From Flavobacterium sp. SCGC AAA160-P02 (GTDB lineage: Bacteria; Bacteroidota; Bacteroidia; Flavobacteriales; Flavobacteriaceae), in NCBI GenBank assembly GCA_000383355.1, contig KB911146.1, positions 1-64,000 on the forward strand: DNA of 64,000 bases, in the 5' to 3' direction. Under the pieces are notes generated by a model. The model saw only the letters and a list, made by a program, of their open reading frames with translations. It did no database searches and was not told where the DNA came from. Position 1 is the first letter of the stretch. Every line of letters begins with the position of its first letter. The translations under genes were made by a program, and so were the position numbers. Positions 1 through 7,848 of the stretch are shown here, piece after piece.

Positions 1-8
1 AAGAATTT

Positions 9-1865
9 ATGGCCCAAGAGACGAAGTATACAGAAGATAATATCCGCTCACTAGATTGGAAAGAGCATATAAGAATGCGACCTGGTATGTATATTGGGAA
101 ATTAGGAGATGGCTCTTCTGCAGATGACGGGATATATATTTTAGTTAAAGAAGTCCTAGACAATTCTATAGATGAGTATGTAATGGGAGCTGGTAAGACC
201 ATTGAAATTTCTATTCAGGGAAATAAAGTTTCTGTTAGAGATTATGGACGAGGAATTCCTTTAGGTAAAGTAGTGGATGTTGTTTCTAAAATGAACACTG
301 GAGGAAAGTATGATTCTAAGGCCTTTAAAAAGTCTGTTGGTTTAAATGGGGTAGGTACAAAAGCGGTAAACGCCTTGTCATCTTTTTTTAGAGTAGAATC
401 TAATAGAGACAATAAATCTGCTTCAGCAGAATTTGAGCAAGGTAATTTAATTAACAAAGAGCTTTTAGAAGAGTCTTCTAGAAGAAAAGGAACGAAGGTT
501 TCTTTTATACCCGACGAGGCTATTTTTAAAAAGTACAAATACAGAAATGAGTATGTAGCAAAAATGTTAAAAAACTACGTCTATCTTAACCCAGGATTGA
601 CGATTCTTTTTAATGGCGAAAAATTCTTTTCAGAAAATGGATTAAAAGATTTATTGGAAGATAACAATAATAAAGAAGACATGTTGTATCCAATTATTCA
701 TTTAAAAGGAAACGACATAGAGGTTGCTATTACTCACAGTAGAACACAATATTCTGAAGAATACCATTCATTTGTAAACGGCCAGCACACTACTCAAGGA
801 GGAACACATCAATCTGCATTTAGAGAAGCCTTAGTAAGAACTATTAGAGAGTTTTATGGTAAGAACTTTGAAGCTTCAGATATCAGAAAATCTATTATTT
901 CTGCTATTGCTATTAAAGTAATGGAGCCAATATTTGAGAGTCAGACCAAAACAAAATTAGGTTCTACAGAGATGGGAGGAGGGCTGCCAACGGTAAGAAC
1001 ATATATCAATGATTTTCTGAAAACACAATTAGATAATTATTTACACAAAAACTCAACAGTTGCAGAAAGTATTCAGAAAAAAATTCAACAAGCAGAGAAA
1101 GAGCGAAAAGAATTATCAGGTATTCGGAAATTAGCTAGAGATAGAGCAAAAAAAGCAAGTTTACACAATAAGAAATTACGTGATTGTAGAGTTCATCTAG
1201 GAGACATTAAAAAAGAAACTCATTTAGAAACAACCTTATTTATTACTGAGGGAGATTCTGCCTCTGGATCCATTACAAAATCTAGGAATGTAAATACTCA
1301 GGCGGTATTTAGTTTAAAAGGGAAGCCTTTAAATTCTTACGGATTATCTAAAAAGATTGTCTATGAAAATGAAGAATTTAATTTATTGCAAGCAGCCTTA
1401 AATATTGAAGACGGCTTAGAAGATCTGCGATACAATAATATTGTTATTGCAACAGATGCCGATGTTGATGGCATGCATATTAGGTTGCTCTTGATTACTT
1501 TCTTTTTACAGTTTTTCCCAGAATTAATTAAAGAAGGACATTTATACATTTTAGATACCCCATTGTTTAGAGTAAGAAATAAAAAAGAAACTTTTTACTG
1601 TTATTCAGAAGAAGAAAAGAGAACTGCTATTACCAAATTAAAAGGAAAACCAGAGATTACCAGATTTAAAGGATTGGGTGAGATTTCACCAAATGAGTTT
1701 GTACATTTTATTGGAGATGATATTCGTTTAGACCCAGTAATGCTAGACAAAGAAATGTCTATTGATCAAATGCTGCAATTTTATATGGGAAAAAATACGC
1801 CTGATAGACAGAAGTTTATCATTGAAAATTTGAAAGTTGAATTAGATATCGTTGAGGAAGTATAA
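9..1865 (+). CDS. parE: DNA topoisomerase IV subunit B
   Basis: ATPase subunit of topoisomerase IV, which decatenates daughter chromosomes with ParC. The N-terminal GHKL ATPase domain shows the Asn/Asp motif EVLDNSIDE (about 48-56), GRGIP (80-84) and the glycine-rich lid [10 protein letters not shown] (111-120). The C-terminal TOPRIM domain shows EGDSASGS near 413 and the metal-binding DADVDG near 483. At 618 residues it is the short form, without the insertion of many GyrB proteins. parC follows after a 3-base gap, so the two are one operon; this pairing is the main reason to call ParE and not GyrB. The ATG at 9 lies at the window edge, so the promoter is outside. Confidence 0.95.
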   Translation: MAQETKYTEDNIRSLDWKEHIRMRPGMYIGKLGDGSSADDGIYILVKEVLDNSIDEYVMGAGKTIEISIQGNKVSVRDYGRGIPLGKVVDVVSKMNTGGKYDSKAFKKSVGLNGVGTKAVNALSSFFRVESNRDNKSASAEFEQGNLINKELLEESSRRKGTKVSFIPDEAIFKKYKYRNEYVAKMLKNYVYLNPGLTILFNGEKFFSENGLKDLLEDNNNKEDMLYPIIHLKGNDIEVAITHSRTQYSEEYHSFVNGQHTTQGGTHQSAFREALVRTIREFYGKNFEASDIRKSIISAIAIKVMEPIFESQTKTKLGSTEMGGGLPTVRTYINDFLKTQLDNYLHKNSTVAESIQKKIQQAEKERKELSGIRKLARDRAKKASLHNKKLRDCRVHLGDIKKETHLETTLFITEGDSASGSITKSRNVNTQAVFSLKGKPLNSYGLSKKIVYENEEFNLLQAALNIEDGLEDLRYNNIVIATDADVDGMHIRLLLITFFLQFFPELIKEGHLYILDTPLFRVRNKKETFYCYSEEEKRTAITKLKGKPEITRFKGLGEISPNEFVHFIGDDIRLDPVMLDKEMSIDQMLQFYMGKNTPDRQKFIIENLKVELDIVEEV

Positions 1866-1868
1866 AAG

Positions 1869-4583
1869 ATGAGCGAAGAAATTAACGACCACGAAGAAGA
1901 CAAAGAAGCATTAGAGAATCCTTCAGAGAATCAGTCAGAGGATCAGTCAGAGGATCAGTCAGAGGATCAGCCAGAGGTGGTTGAAACTACTGAAACCATT
2001 ACTAGGGTTACAGGAATGTATAAAGATTGGTTCTTGGAATATGCTTCCTATGTAATTTTAGAAAGAGCAGTTCCTGGAATTAATGATGGGTTTAAACCTG
2101 TGCAGAGACGTATCATGCATTCTATGAAAGACTTAGATGATGGTCGTTATAATAAAGTTGCAAATATTGTAGGTCATACCATGCAGTATCATCCTCACGG
2201 AGATGCTTCCATTGCGGATGCAATGGTACAATTAGGTCAAAAAGAATTGTTAATTGATATGCAAGGTAACTGGGGAAATACCCTAACTGGAGACCGTGCA
2301 GCAGCTTCACGTTATATAGAAGCACGCTTATCTAAATTTGCATTAGATGTTGTTTTTAATCCAAAAACAACAGAATGGCAAGCGTCTTATGATGGTCGTA
2401 AAAAAGAACCCGTTAACCTTCCTGTAAAATTTCCATTATTGCTAGCTCAAGGAGCAGAAGGTATTGCTGTTGGACTGTCTACTAAAATACTACCTCATAA
2501 TTTTATAGAGCTAATAGATGCCTCTATTAAATACTTAAAAGGAAGAAGTTTCTCTATACTTCCAGATTTTTTAACAGGCGGGATTGCAGATTTTTCTAAT
2601 TATAATGATGGAAAAAGAGGTGGTAAAGTTCGTGTACGAGCTAAGATTTCTCAACTAGATAAGAAAACCTTGGTTATTACTGAAATTCCTTTTGGAACCA
2701 CTACTTCAACCTTAATAGATAGTATTGTTAAGGCCAATGAAAAAGGGAAAATAAAAATCAAAAAAATTGAAGATAATACTGCTGCTAATGTAGAAATACT
2801 AGTGCATTTACCTCCAAATATTTCTCCAGATAAAACCATAGATGCCTTGTTTGCATTTACCAACTGTGAAAACTCTATTTCTCCTTTGTGCTGTATTATA
2901 GATGATAATAAGCCGCGTTTTATTGGAGTCACAGAAATGCTTAAAACATCTACAGATTATACCATACATCTTTTAAAAAGAGAATTAGAAATTCAATTGT
3001 ATGAATTAGAAGAACAATGGCATTTTGCTTCTTTAGAAAGAATTTTTATTGAAAATAGAATCTATCGAGATATAGAAGAACAAGAAACGTGGAAGGGTGT
3101 TATAAAAGCTATTGATATAGGGTTACAACCTCATATTAAACATTTAAAAAGAGCTATTACCGAAGAAGATATTGTTCGTTTAACAGAGATTAGAATTAAA
3201 AAGATTTCTAAGTTTGATCTTGATAAAGCAACTCAGTTTATAGAAGGCTTAGAAGATAAAATAGCACAGGTAAAAGAATATTTAGAAAACCTAATTACCT
3301 ATGCAATAGACTATTTTAAACGATTAAAAAGCACGTACGGAAAAGATAAAGAGCGTAAAACAGAAATTAGAAGTTTCCATGATATTGTAGCGACTAAAGT
3401 TGTGATTAGAAACACAAAATTATATGTAAATAGAGAAGAAGGTTTTATAGGTACATCATTACGTAAAGATGAATACATTACAGATTGTTCAGACATAGAT
3501 GATATTATTGTTTTTAGAAAAGATGGTAAAATGATTGTGTCTAAAGTAGCCTCTAAAACATTTGTAGGAAAAGATATCATTCACATTGCTATTTTTAAAA
3601 AGAAAGACACTCGTACGGTATACAATATGATGTATAGAGACGGTAAGAGTGGTGCAAGTTTTATGAAACGTTTTGCTGTTACAGGAGTTACCAGAGATAA
3701 AGAGTATGATTTAACCACAGGAAAATCTAATTCTCTTGTTCATTATTTTACAGCAAACCCCAATGGTGAAGCAGAAGCTGTTACTGTTTTATTGCGTGCA
3801 GTTGGGAGTATTAAAAAGTTAAAATGGGACATAGATTTTTCTGATTTAGCAGTAAAGGGCAGAGGTGTTAGAGGAAATACCATTACTAAATTTGCAATTC
3901 GTAAGGTAGAGTTTAAATCGTCTGGAGTTTCTACACTAAAACCTCGTAAAATTTGGTTTGATGATGCTGTACAGAGATTAAATGTTGATGCAAGAGGAGA
4001 GTTATTAGGAGAGTTTAGAGCTGAAGATAAAATTTTAATAGCCAATCAATCTGGAAAAATTAAAGCAGTAACACCAGACTTGCAAATGCATTTTGAAGAC
4101 GATATGATTGTCTTAGAAAAATGGAAGCCCAATAAGCCAATTGCTGTTCTTTATTATGATGGAGAAAAAGAGCGCTATTATATAAAGCGTTTTCTGATTG
4201 AAACTGAAGACAAAGAAGAGGTTTTTATTTCCGATCATTCAAAATCTCAATTAGAGATTATTGTAGTTGATTATAGACCTATGGCTGAAGTTGTTTTTTC
4301 TAAGCGATCTTTAGAGAATAAGGAAGTTAATTTTGAAGAATTTATTGCGATTAAAGGGATTAAGGCACAAGGCAATCAATTAACAGCAGATAAAATTAAG
4401 CAAGTTAATTTATTAGCATCATTACCTTATGAGGAGCCAGAAGAGCCAGAAGTAGAGGAGGTAGAAGTTGTAGAGGAAGAAGTAATTAAGCATTCAGAAA
4501 TAATACAAGAAACTGACGATGAAAAAACTCCTTCAAAAGAAGATGAAAATACCAGTGAAGACGGACAGATTACACTATTTTAA
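1869..4583 (+). CDS. parC: DNA topoisomerase IV subunit A
   Basis: DNA-breaking subunit of topoisomerase IV. The catalytic tyrosine is Tyr149, in the DRAAASRY context, and the quinolone region HPHGDASIADAM covers about 108-119. A beta-pinwheel C-terminal domain should follow from about 530. Two features lie outside the core. An acidic N-terminal extension of about 45 residues contains four SEDQ-like repeats, encoded by 12-bp tandem DNA repeats. A Glu-rich C-terminal tail from about 855 ends in QITLF. The position equivalent to E. coli ParC Ser80 is Ala113, and Glu84 is Asp117. At 904 residues it is longer than E. coli ParC, mostly because of these tails. Confidence 0.95.
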   Translation: MSEEINDHEEDKEALENPSENQSEDQSEDQSEDQPEVVETTETITRVTGMYKDWFLEYASYVILERAVPGINDGFKPVQRRIMHSMKDLDDGRYNKVANIVGHTMQYHPHGDASIADAMVQLGQKELLIDMQGNWGNTLTGDRAAASRYIEARLSKFALDVVFNPKTTEWQASYDGRKKEPVNLPVKFPLLLAQGAEGIAVGLSTKILPHNFIELIDASIKYLKGRSFSILPDFLTGGIADFSNYNDGKRGGKVRVRAKISQLDKKTLVITEIPFGTTTSTLIDSIVKANEKGKIKIKKIEDNTAANVEILVHLPPNISPDKTIDALFAFTNCENSISPLCCIIDDNKPRFIGVTEMLKTSTDYTIHLLKRELEIQLYELEEQWHFASLERIFIENRIYRDIEEQETWKGVIKAIDIGLQPHIKHLKRAITEEDIVRLTEIRIKKISKFDLDKATQFIEGLEDKIAQVKEYLENLITYAIDYFKRLKSTYGKDKERKTEIRSFHDIVATKVVIRNTKLYVNREEGFIGTSLRKDEYITDCSDIDDIIVFRKDGKMIVSKVASKTFVGKDIIHIAIFKKKDTRTVYNMMYRDGKSGASFMKRFAVTGVTRDKEYDLTTGKSNSLVHYFTANPNGEAEAVTVLLRAVGSIKKLKWDIDFSDLAVKGRGVRGNTITKFAIRKVEFKSSGVSTLKPRKIWFDDAVQRLNVDARGELLGEFRAEDKILIANQSGKIKAVTPDLQMHFEDDMIVLEKWKPNKPIAVLYYDGEKERYYIKRFLIETEDKEEVFISDHSKSQLEIIVVDYRPMAEVVFSKRSLENKEVNFEEFIAIKGIKAQGNQLTADKIKQVNLLASLPYEEPEEPEVEEVEVVEEEVIKHSEIIQETDDEKTPSKEDENTSEDGQITLF
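1923..1970 (+). repeat. Four 12-bp tandem repeats inside parC
   Basis: Units of the type TCAGAGGATCAG at 1923, 1935, 1947 and 1959. The last three are identical and the first differs by one base (AATCAG for GATCAG). Each unit keeps frame and encodes a Ser-Glu-Asp/Asn-Gln block in the acidic N-terminal extension of ParC. Confidence 0.9.
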
Positions 4584-4615
4584 TTTTTAACTCCTGAAAC
4601 ATTAATTATTTTTTG

Positions 4616-4623
4616 TAATTTTG
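4616..4623 (+). promoter_or_regulatory. Candidate -7 promoter element
   Basis: TAATTTTG matches the Bacteroidota -7 consensus TAnnTTTG and lies 19 bases before the ATG of the T9SS cargo gene. No well-placed -33 TTG is visible, so this is tentative. Confidence 0.4.
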
Positions 4624-4642
4624 ATTAGATAAAACCCTCCTT

Positions 4643-5929
4643 ATGAAATCAAAACTATTTTTAAATTTATTTTTATTATTATCAATTAACTCTTTCTCAC
4701 AAACTCATACTATTGAAATACATCCTAATGGAAGAGTCGCTTCAATTTTAATGACTCCTGCAGAATATAACAGCTGGATCTCTAACGACGATTTTAATAA
4801 TTCAACAATTAGTGAACCATTAATATCTGATATTTATCAAAAATTTGAGGATGATTTTGATTTTATCTTTTTAATATTAAACGAAGCAACGCAACCTTCA
4901 AACCTTAATTACGCAGGGCAGTTGAATAGAGTTTCAAATACTATTGAAGGTACTGGTGTACCTGTTTTTGATGATAGTTCTAATTTTGGATCGGCAGGTA
5001 AATTAAAATCTCTGATGCAATTAACTCAAATAAATTTTTTATTATACGGACCCACTTCACATGAAATATTACATAATTGGGGAAATTTTGTAATACCTTC
5101 TGAAGCAGTTTCTGATTTTGGTACAAATCTTACTTCTTTTCCATTGGGAGGGCATTGGGGATTTACTGGAGGTAATACAAAAGGACAACTTGGAGGATTT
5201 GATCAAAATACTTTGGTAGACAACGGAAACGGTTCTTATACTTTAGACTCATTTGGACTAAATGCAAATGGCGGAAATTCTGTTCCTTATAATGATATAG
5301 AATTATATTTAATGGGGATGATTCCTCTTTCTGAAGTTGCCGCTTTTGATGGTTTTACAACAATTACTTCTATAGCTGATAATGGAAATGATACTTGGAC
5401 ATTAGAAGCTACAAAAACAAATTATACGCCAGCATCTTTAAATACTTTGTTAGAGAATAGAGTACCTTCTTCTACAACAGCTCAAAAAGATTTTAAAGCA
5501 TTAGTTATAGTGATTACTGATGCCCCTTTAACAACAGATGAATGGGATTTACTAGATTTTCAAGCTGAATTATATTCTAGAAATAGTGATGATGGTTTTT
5601 CTACTTTGTATAATTTTTGGGAAGCAACAAATGGTTTGGGAACTATAGAAATGAATAATTTAGAATCATCTACACTAGGATTAGACGCTATCGCATTGAA
5701 TAATATTAGTATGTACCCTAATCCAACAAGTGATAAAGTAACCATAGAAAACCTGAATGTACAAGAGGTTTCTTTATATAACTTAATAGGTCAGAAAATT
5801 AATAATTTTAAAGTAAATGACATAAGTGAAAAAATAATTATTGATGTAAGTAGATATGATTCAGGAGTTTATTTTATTCATATCAAAAAGAAAGATAAGT
5901 TAATTATTAAAAAATTAATTGTTAATTAA
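4643..5929 (+). CDS. T9SS-exported protein, putative metallopeptidase
   Basis: A 428-residue secreted protein. It has a Sec signal peptide (about 1-19, ending SFSQ) and a C-terminal type A sorting domain of about 75 residues, starting at MYPNPTSDKVTIENL, with the typical DVSRYDSGVYFI and basic KKLIV end. This predicts outer-membrane export by the type IX system and possibly surface attachment. The middle holds HEILHNWG (140-147), which fits a zinc HExxH motif, and GGHWGF with His171 as a possible third ligand. I do not recognise the family by name, so peptidase activity is inference. It follows parC with its own candidate promoter. Confidence 0.75.
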   Translation: MKSKLFLNLFLLLSINSFSQTHTIEIHPNGRVASILMTPAEYNSWISNDDFNNSTISEPLISDIYQKFEDDFDFIFLILNEATQPSNLNYAGQLNRVSNTIEGTGVPVFDDSSNFGSAGKLKSLMQLTQINFLLYGPTSHEILHNWGNFVIPSEAVSDFGTNLTSFPLGGHWGFTGGNTKGQLGGFDQNTLVDNGNGSYTLDSFGLNANGGNSVPYNDIELYLMGMIPLSEVAAFDGFTTITSIADNGNDTWTLEATKTNYTPASLNTLLENRVPSSTTAQKDFKALVIVITDAPLTTDEWDLLDFQAELYSRNSDDGFSTLYNFWEATNGLGTIEMNNLESSTLGLDAIALNNISMYPNPTSDKVTIENLNVQEVSLYNLIGQKINNFKVNDISEKIIIDVSRYDSGVYFIHIKKKDKLIIKKLIVN

Positions 5930-5961
5930 AAAAAGTTTAGTTTTAAGAAATATAAAAATAA

Positions 5962-6288
5962 ATGAAACGCTCACACATCTTTCTTCTTATTTCCATTATT
6001 GGAATATGTTATACTTGGTTTTACAATATTCAGTATTTTATGAGTTATGAAGATGCTTCGCTTGTTCATTTCTTTGAATTAGCTCAATCTAATTTTGCAG
6101 GCAAATCTTTTGGTGCAGACTTAAGTGTTGTAGTACTTACATTTTTTGTCTGGTTTATACCAGATGCTAGGAAATTAAAAATAAAGGCTTGGTGGGTAAT
6201 CATTCCGCTCACTTTTTTAATTGCTGTGGCCTTTTCTTTTCCTTTTTATTTATATTTAAGAGAAAGAACTTTAGAAAAAAAAGCATAA
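5962..6288 (+). CDS. DUF2834-like small membrane protein
   Basis: A 108-residue protein with three predicted membrane helices (about 4-20, 55-72 and 77-97) and a basic C-terminal tail. The layout, with a Trp-Phe after the first helix and a PDARKLKIKAWWV loop before the last, matches the uncharacterised DUF2834 family. Its function is unknown. It starts 33 bases after the T9SS cargo gene and ends only 6 bases from the convergent BtuF-like gene, so its transcript probably runs into the antisense of that gene. Confidence 0.7.
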   Translation: MKRSHIFLLISIIGICYTWFYNIQYFMSYEDASLVHFFELAQSNFAGKSFGADLSVVVLTFFVWFIPDARKLKIKAWWVIIPLTFLIAVAFSFPFYLYLRERTLEKKA

Positions 6289-6294
6289 AAGTTC

Positions 6295-7443
6295 TTATTT
6301 CATTTGTTCAAAGAAGCTAAGCTTATAGTTTGGTAATATAGTAGGATTTGTAATTTTAATAAGATCTTTTAAAATTAAATCGGGTCTAGTTGGTCCTAAC
6401 TCGTAATAAATAATACCGCCTGTCGCCCCTTTTTTAGTGGAAGCCGTATAAATATTATTCGTTTTAAAAGCAGCAAAGTTTTTATAATGAGGATTGTTTT
6501 CAATAAGTTGAGCCTTGCTAGAAAAATATCCTGGAGCAATCCAATAATCTGCTTTCTGAGCTTTGTCTAAGACACTTTCAAAGCTTAATTGTAAACTTCC
6601 TTTCCCTTTAGAATCTTTCCATAAATAATTTACATTGGCATCTTCTAAAAATTGGGCGACAAAACTTTCTCCCGCAGGCAAACTCCAAATATCATTTCTC
6701 ATAATAGCTCCAGAAAGAATAGAGGGTTTATTTCTTGCTTTTTTAGCGATGATAATTGCTGCAAGGTATTCTTGCTCTATTTTTCTAAAAAGGCTATCGG
6801 CTTCTTTTTCTTTATCAAATAGTACTCCAAAAAACTTAATCCATTCTGCTCTTCCAAGCGGAGTTTCTTCTAGCCAATCACCATTAATAATTACAGGAAT
6901 ACCATATTTTTCAATTAAATTATAGGTTTTGTTTACAGAATTCATCGCAAAACCAATTACAACATCTGGTTGCAATTCGAAGAGTACCTCAGTATTCATG
7001 GCAGCTTCATTTCCTAGTTCTCTTACAAGCCCACTATCTATTCTCTTGCGTGTTTTCTCAGAAGAAATATAGTTAGTATCTTGAAAACCAACCAAACTTT
7101 TTTCTTCCCCTAATAATTCTAACATTGGAATATGCGTAGTAGAGGTTACAACAATATTTTTAACAGGAACTTGAATAGTTTTTAGTGATGAAGTACCCTC
7201 TATTACTGAAGGTGATAAACTTAAAATAAATTCTAAATTTTTTGAAGCATCCGGATATGGCTTTTTAATAATTAGTTTTTTATAAGTGGTAAAATACTGA
7301 ATATCAAACCCTTTTGCATAGGTAATTTTACTTGGATTCTTACGCAGACCGTTAGTTGAGTTTATAGATGTCTCTTTTTTACAAGAATTATATAAAGTTA
7401 AAAAAACAACAGTAATAGAAATGTGCAGTAATCGTATTTTCAT
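6295..7443 (-). CDS. Cobalamin-type ABC substrate-binding lipoprotein
   Basis: A periplasmic binding protein of the Fe/B12 (BtuF/FepB) fold. The N-terminus is a lipoprotein signal with the acylated Cys at about 21 (LYNSC followed by KKE), so it should be membrane-anchored in the periplasm. VVTSTTHIPMLELLG and LQPDVVIGF are typical lobe-1 segments of this class, and a long linking helix precedes lobe 2. Specificity for B12 is inferred mainly from the divergent neighbour, a TonB receptor under a cobalamin riboswitch; a siderophore or haem is an alternative. The permease and ATPase are not in the window. The riboswitch does not cover this gene, which has its own minus-strand promoter. Confidence 0.82.
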   Translation of the reverse strand: MKIRLLHISITVVFLTLYNSCKKETSINSTNGLRKNPSKITYAKGFDIQYFTTYKKLIIKKPYPDASKNLEFILSLSPSVIEGTSSLKTIQVPVKNIVVTSTTHIPMLELLGEEKSLVGFQDTNYISSEKTRKRIDSGLVRELGNEAAMNTEVLFELQPDVVIGFAMNSVNKTYNLIEKYGIPVIINGDWLEETPLGRAEWIKFFGVLFDKEKEADSLFRKIEQEYLAAIIIAKKARNKPSILSGAIMRNDIWSLPAGESFVAQFLEDANVNYLWKDSKGKGSLQLSFESVLDKAQKADYWIAPGYFSSKAQLIENNPHYKNFAAFKTNNIYTASTKKGATGGIIYYELGPTRPDLILKDLIKITNPTILPNYKLSFFEQMK

Positions 7444-7471
7444 TCATATGAAATTGAGAAGTACAAGATTA

Positions 7472-7500
7472 CAAAAATACTTTTTAAAAAGATTTGTCAA
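7472..7500 (-). promoter_or_regulatory. Promoter of the BtuF-like gene
   Basis: On the minus strand: TTG (7498-7500), 18-base spacer, TATTTTTG (7472-7479), a full match to the Bacteroidota promoter. The start point is predicted near 7465, giving a leader of about 20 bases. Confidence 0.6.
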
Positions 7501-7522
7501 TTAAAAATAAACGCTAGATTTA
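7494..7522 (+). promoter_or_regulatory. Promoter of the riboswitch-receptor transcript
   Basis: TTG (7494-7496), 18-base spacer, TAGATTTA (7515-7522), which matches TAnnTTTG at all but the last base. The predicted start coincides with the 5' edge of the riboswitch. It overlaps the -33 region of the divergent minus-strand promoter. Confidence 0.55.
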
Positions 7523-7526
7523 CACA

Positions 7527-7748
7527 GATTTTCGGTTTTGCTGTCAACTTCGTTTATAGCAAATTAAAAGGGAATTCGGTGTAAATCCGAAACTGTTCCC
7601 GCAACTGTAAGTATTTCCTGAGTGAAATTCAGGACCTCATTAACTATGAGATGTTATGCTTTAAGCCACTGATAATTTATCAAAATTTTATTTGATAAGG
7701 TTGGGAAGGCTCATAACAAAATACAAGTCAGGAGACCTGCCGAAAATC
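7527..7748 (+). promoter_or_regulatory. Cobalamin riboswitch
   Basis: Conserved AdoCbl riboswitch blocks in order: AAAAGGGAATTCGGTG, AAATCCG..CTGTTCCCGCAACTGTAA, GCCACTG (7665-7671), GGGAAGGC, and the B12 box AGTCAGGAGACCTGCC (7726-7741). P1 closes perfectly between 7527-7535 (GATTTTCGG) and 7740-7748 (CCGAAAATC). The 3' half of P1 can also pair with TTTCGG at 7762-7767, a plausible switch. The TonB receptor ATG lies 100 bases downstream. The expected logic, from the family, is that B12 binding turns receptor expression off. Confidence 0.95.
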
Positions 7749-7848
7749 ACGAGTTAAAAACTTTCGGGACAAAGGTTTGTGTACTATTATTAGCATTTTT
7801 GCGCCAAAATTTTACCTGATTTATTTGTAAAAAATTAAATTATAAAAA

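Noticed and set aside
6264-6296. Inverted repeat AAGAACTTT / AAAGTTCTT between convergent genes
   Set aside because: The 15-base loop and absence of a T run make it a weak terminator candidate.
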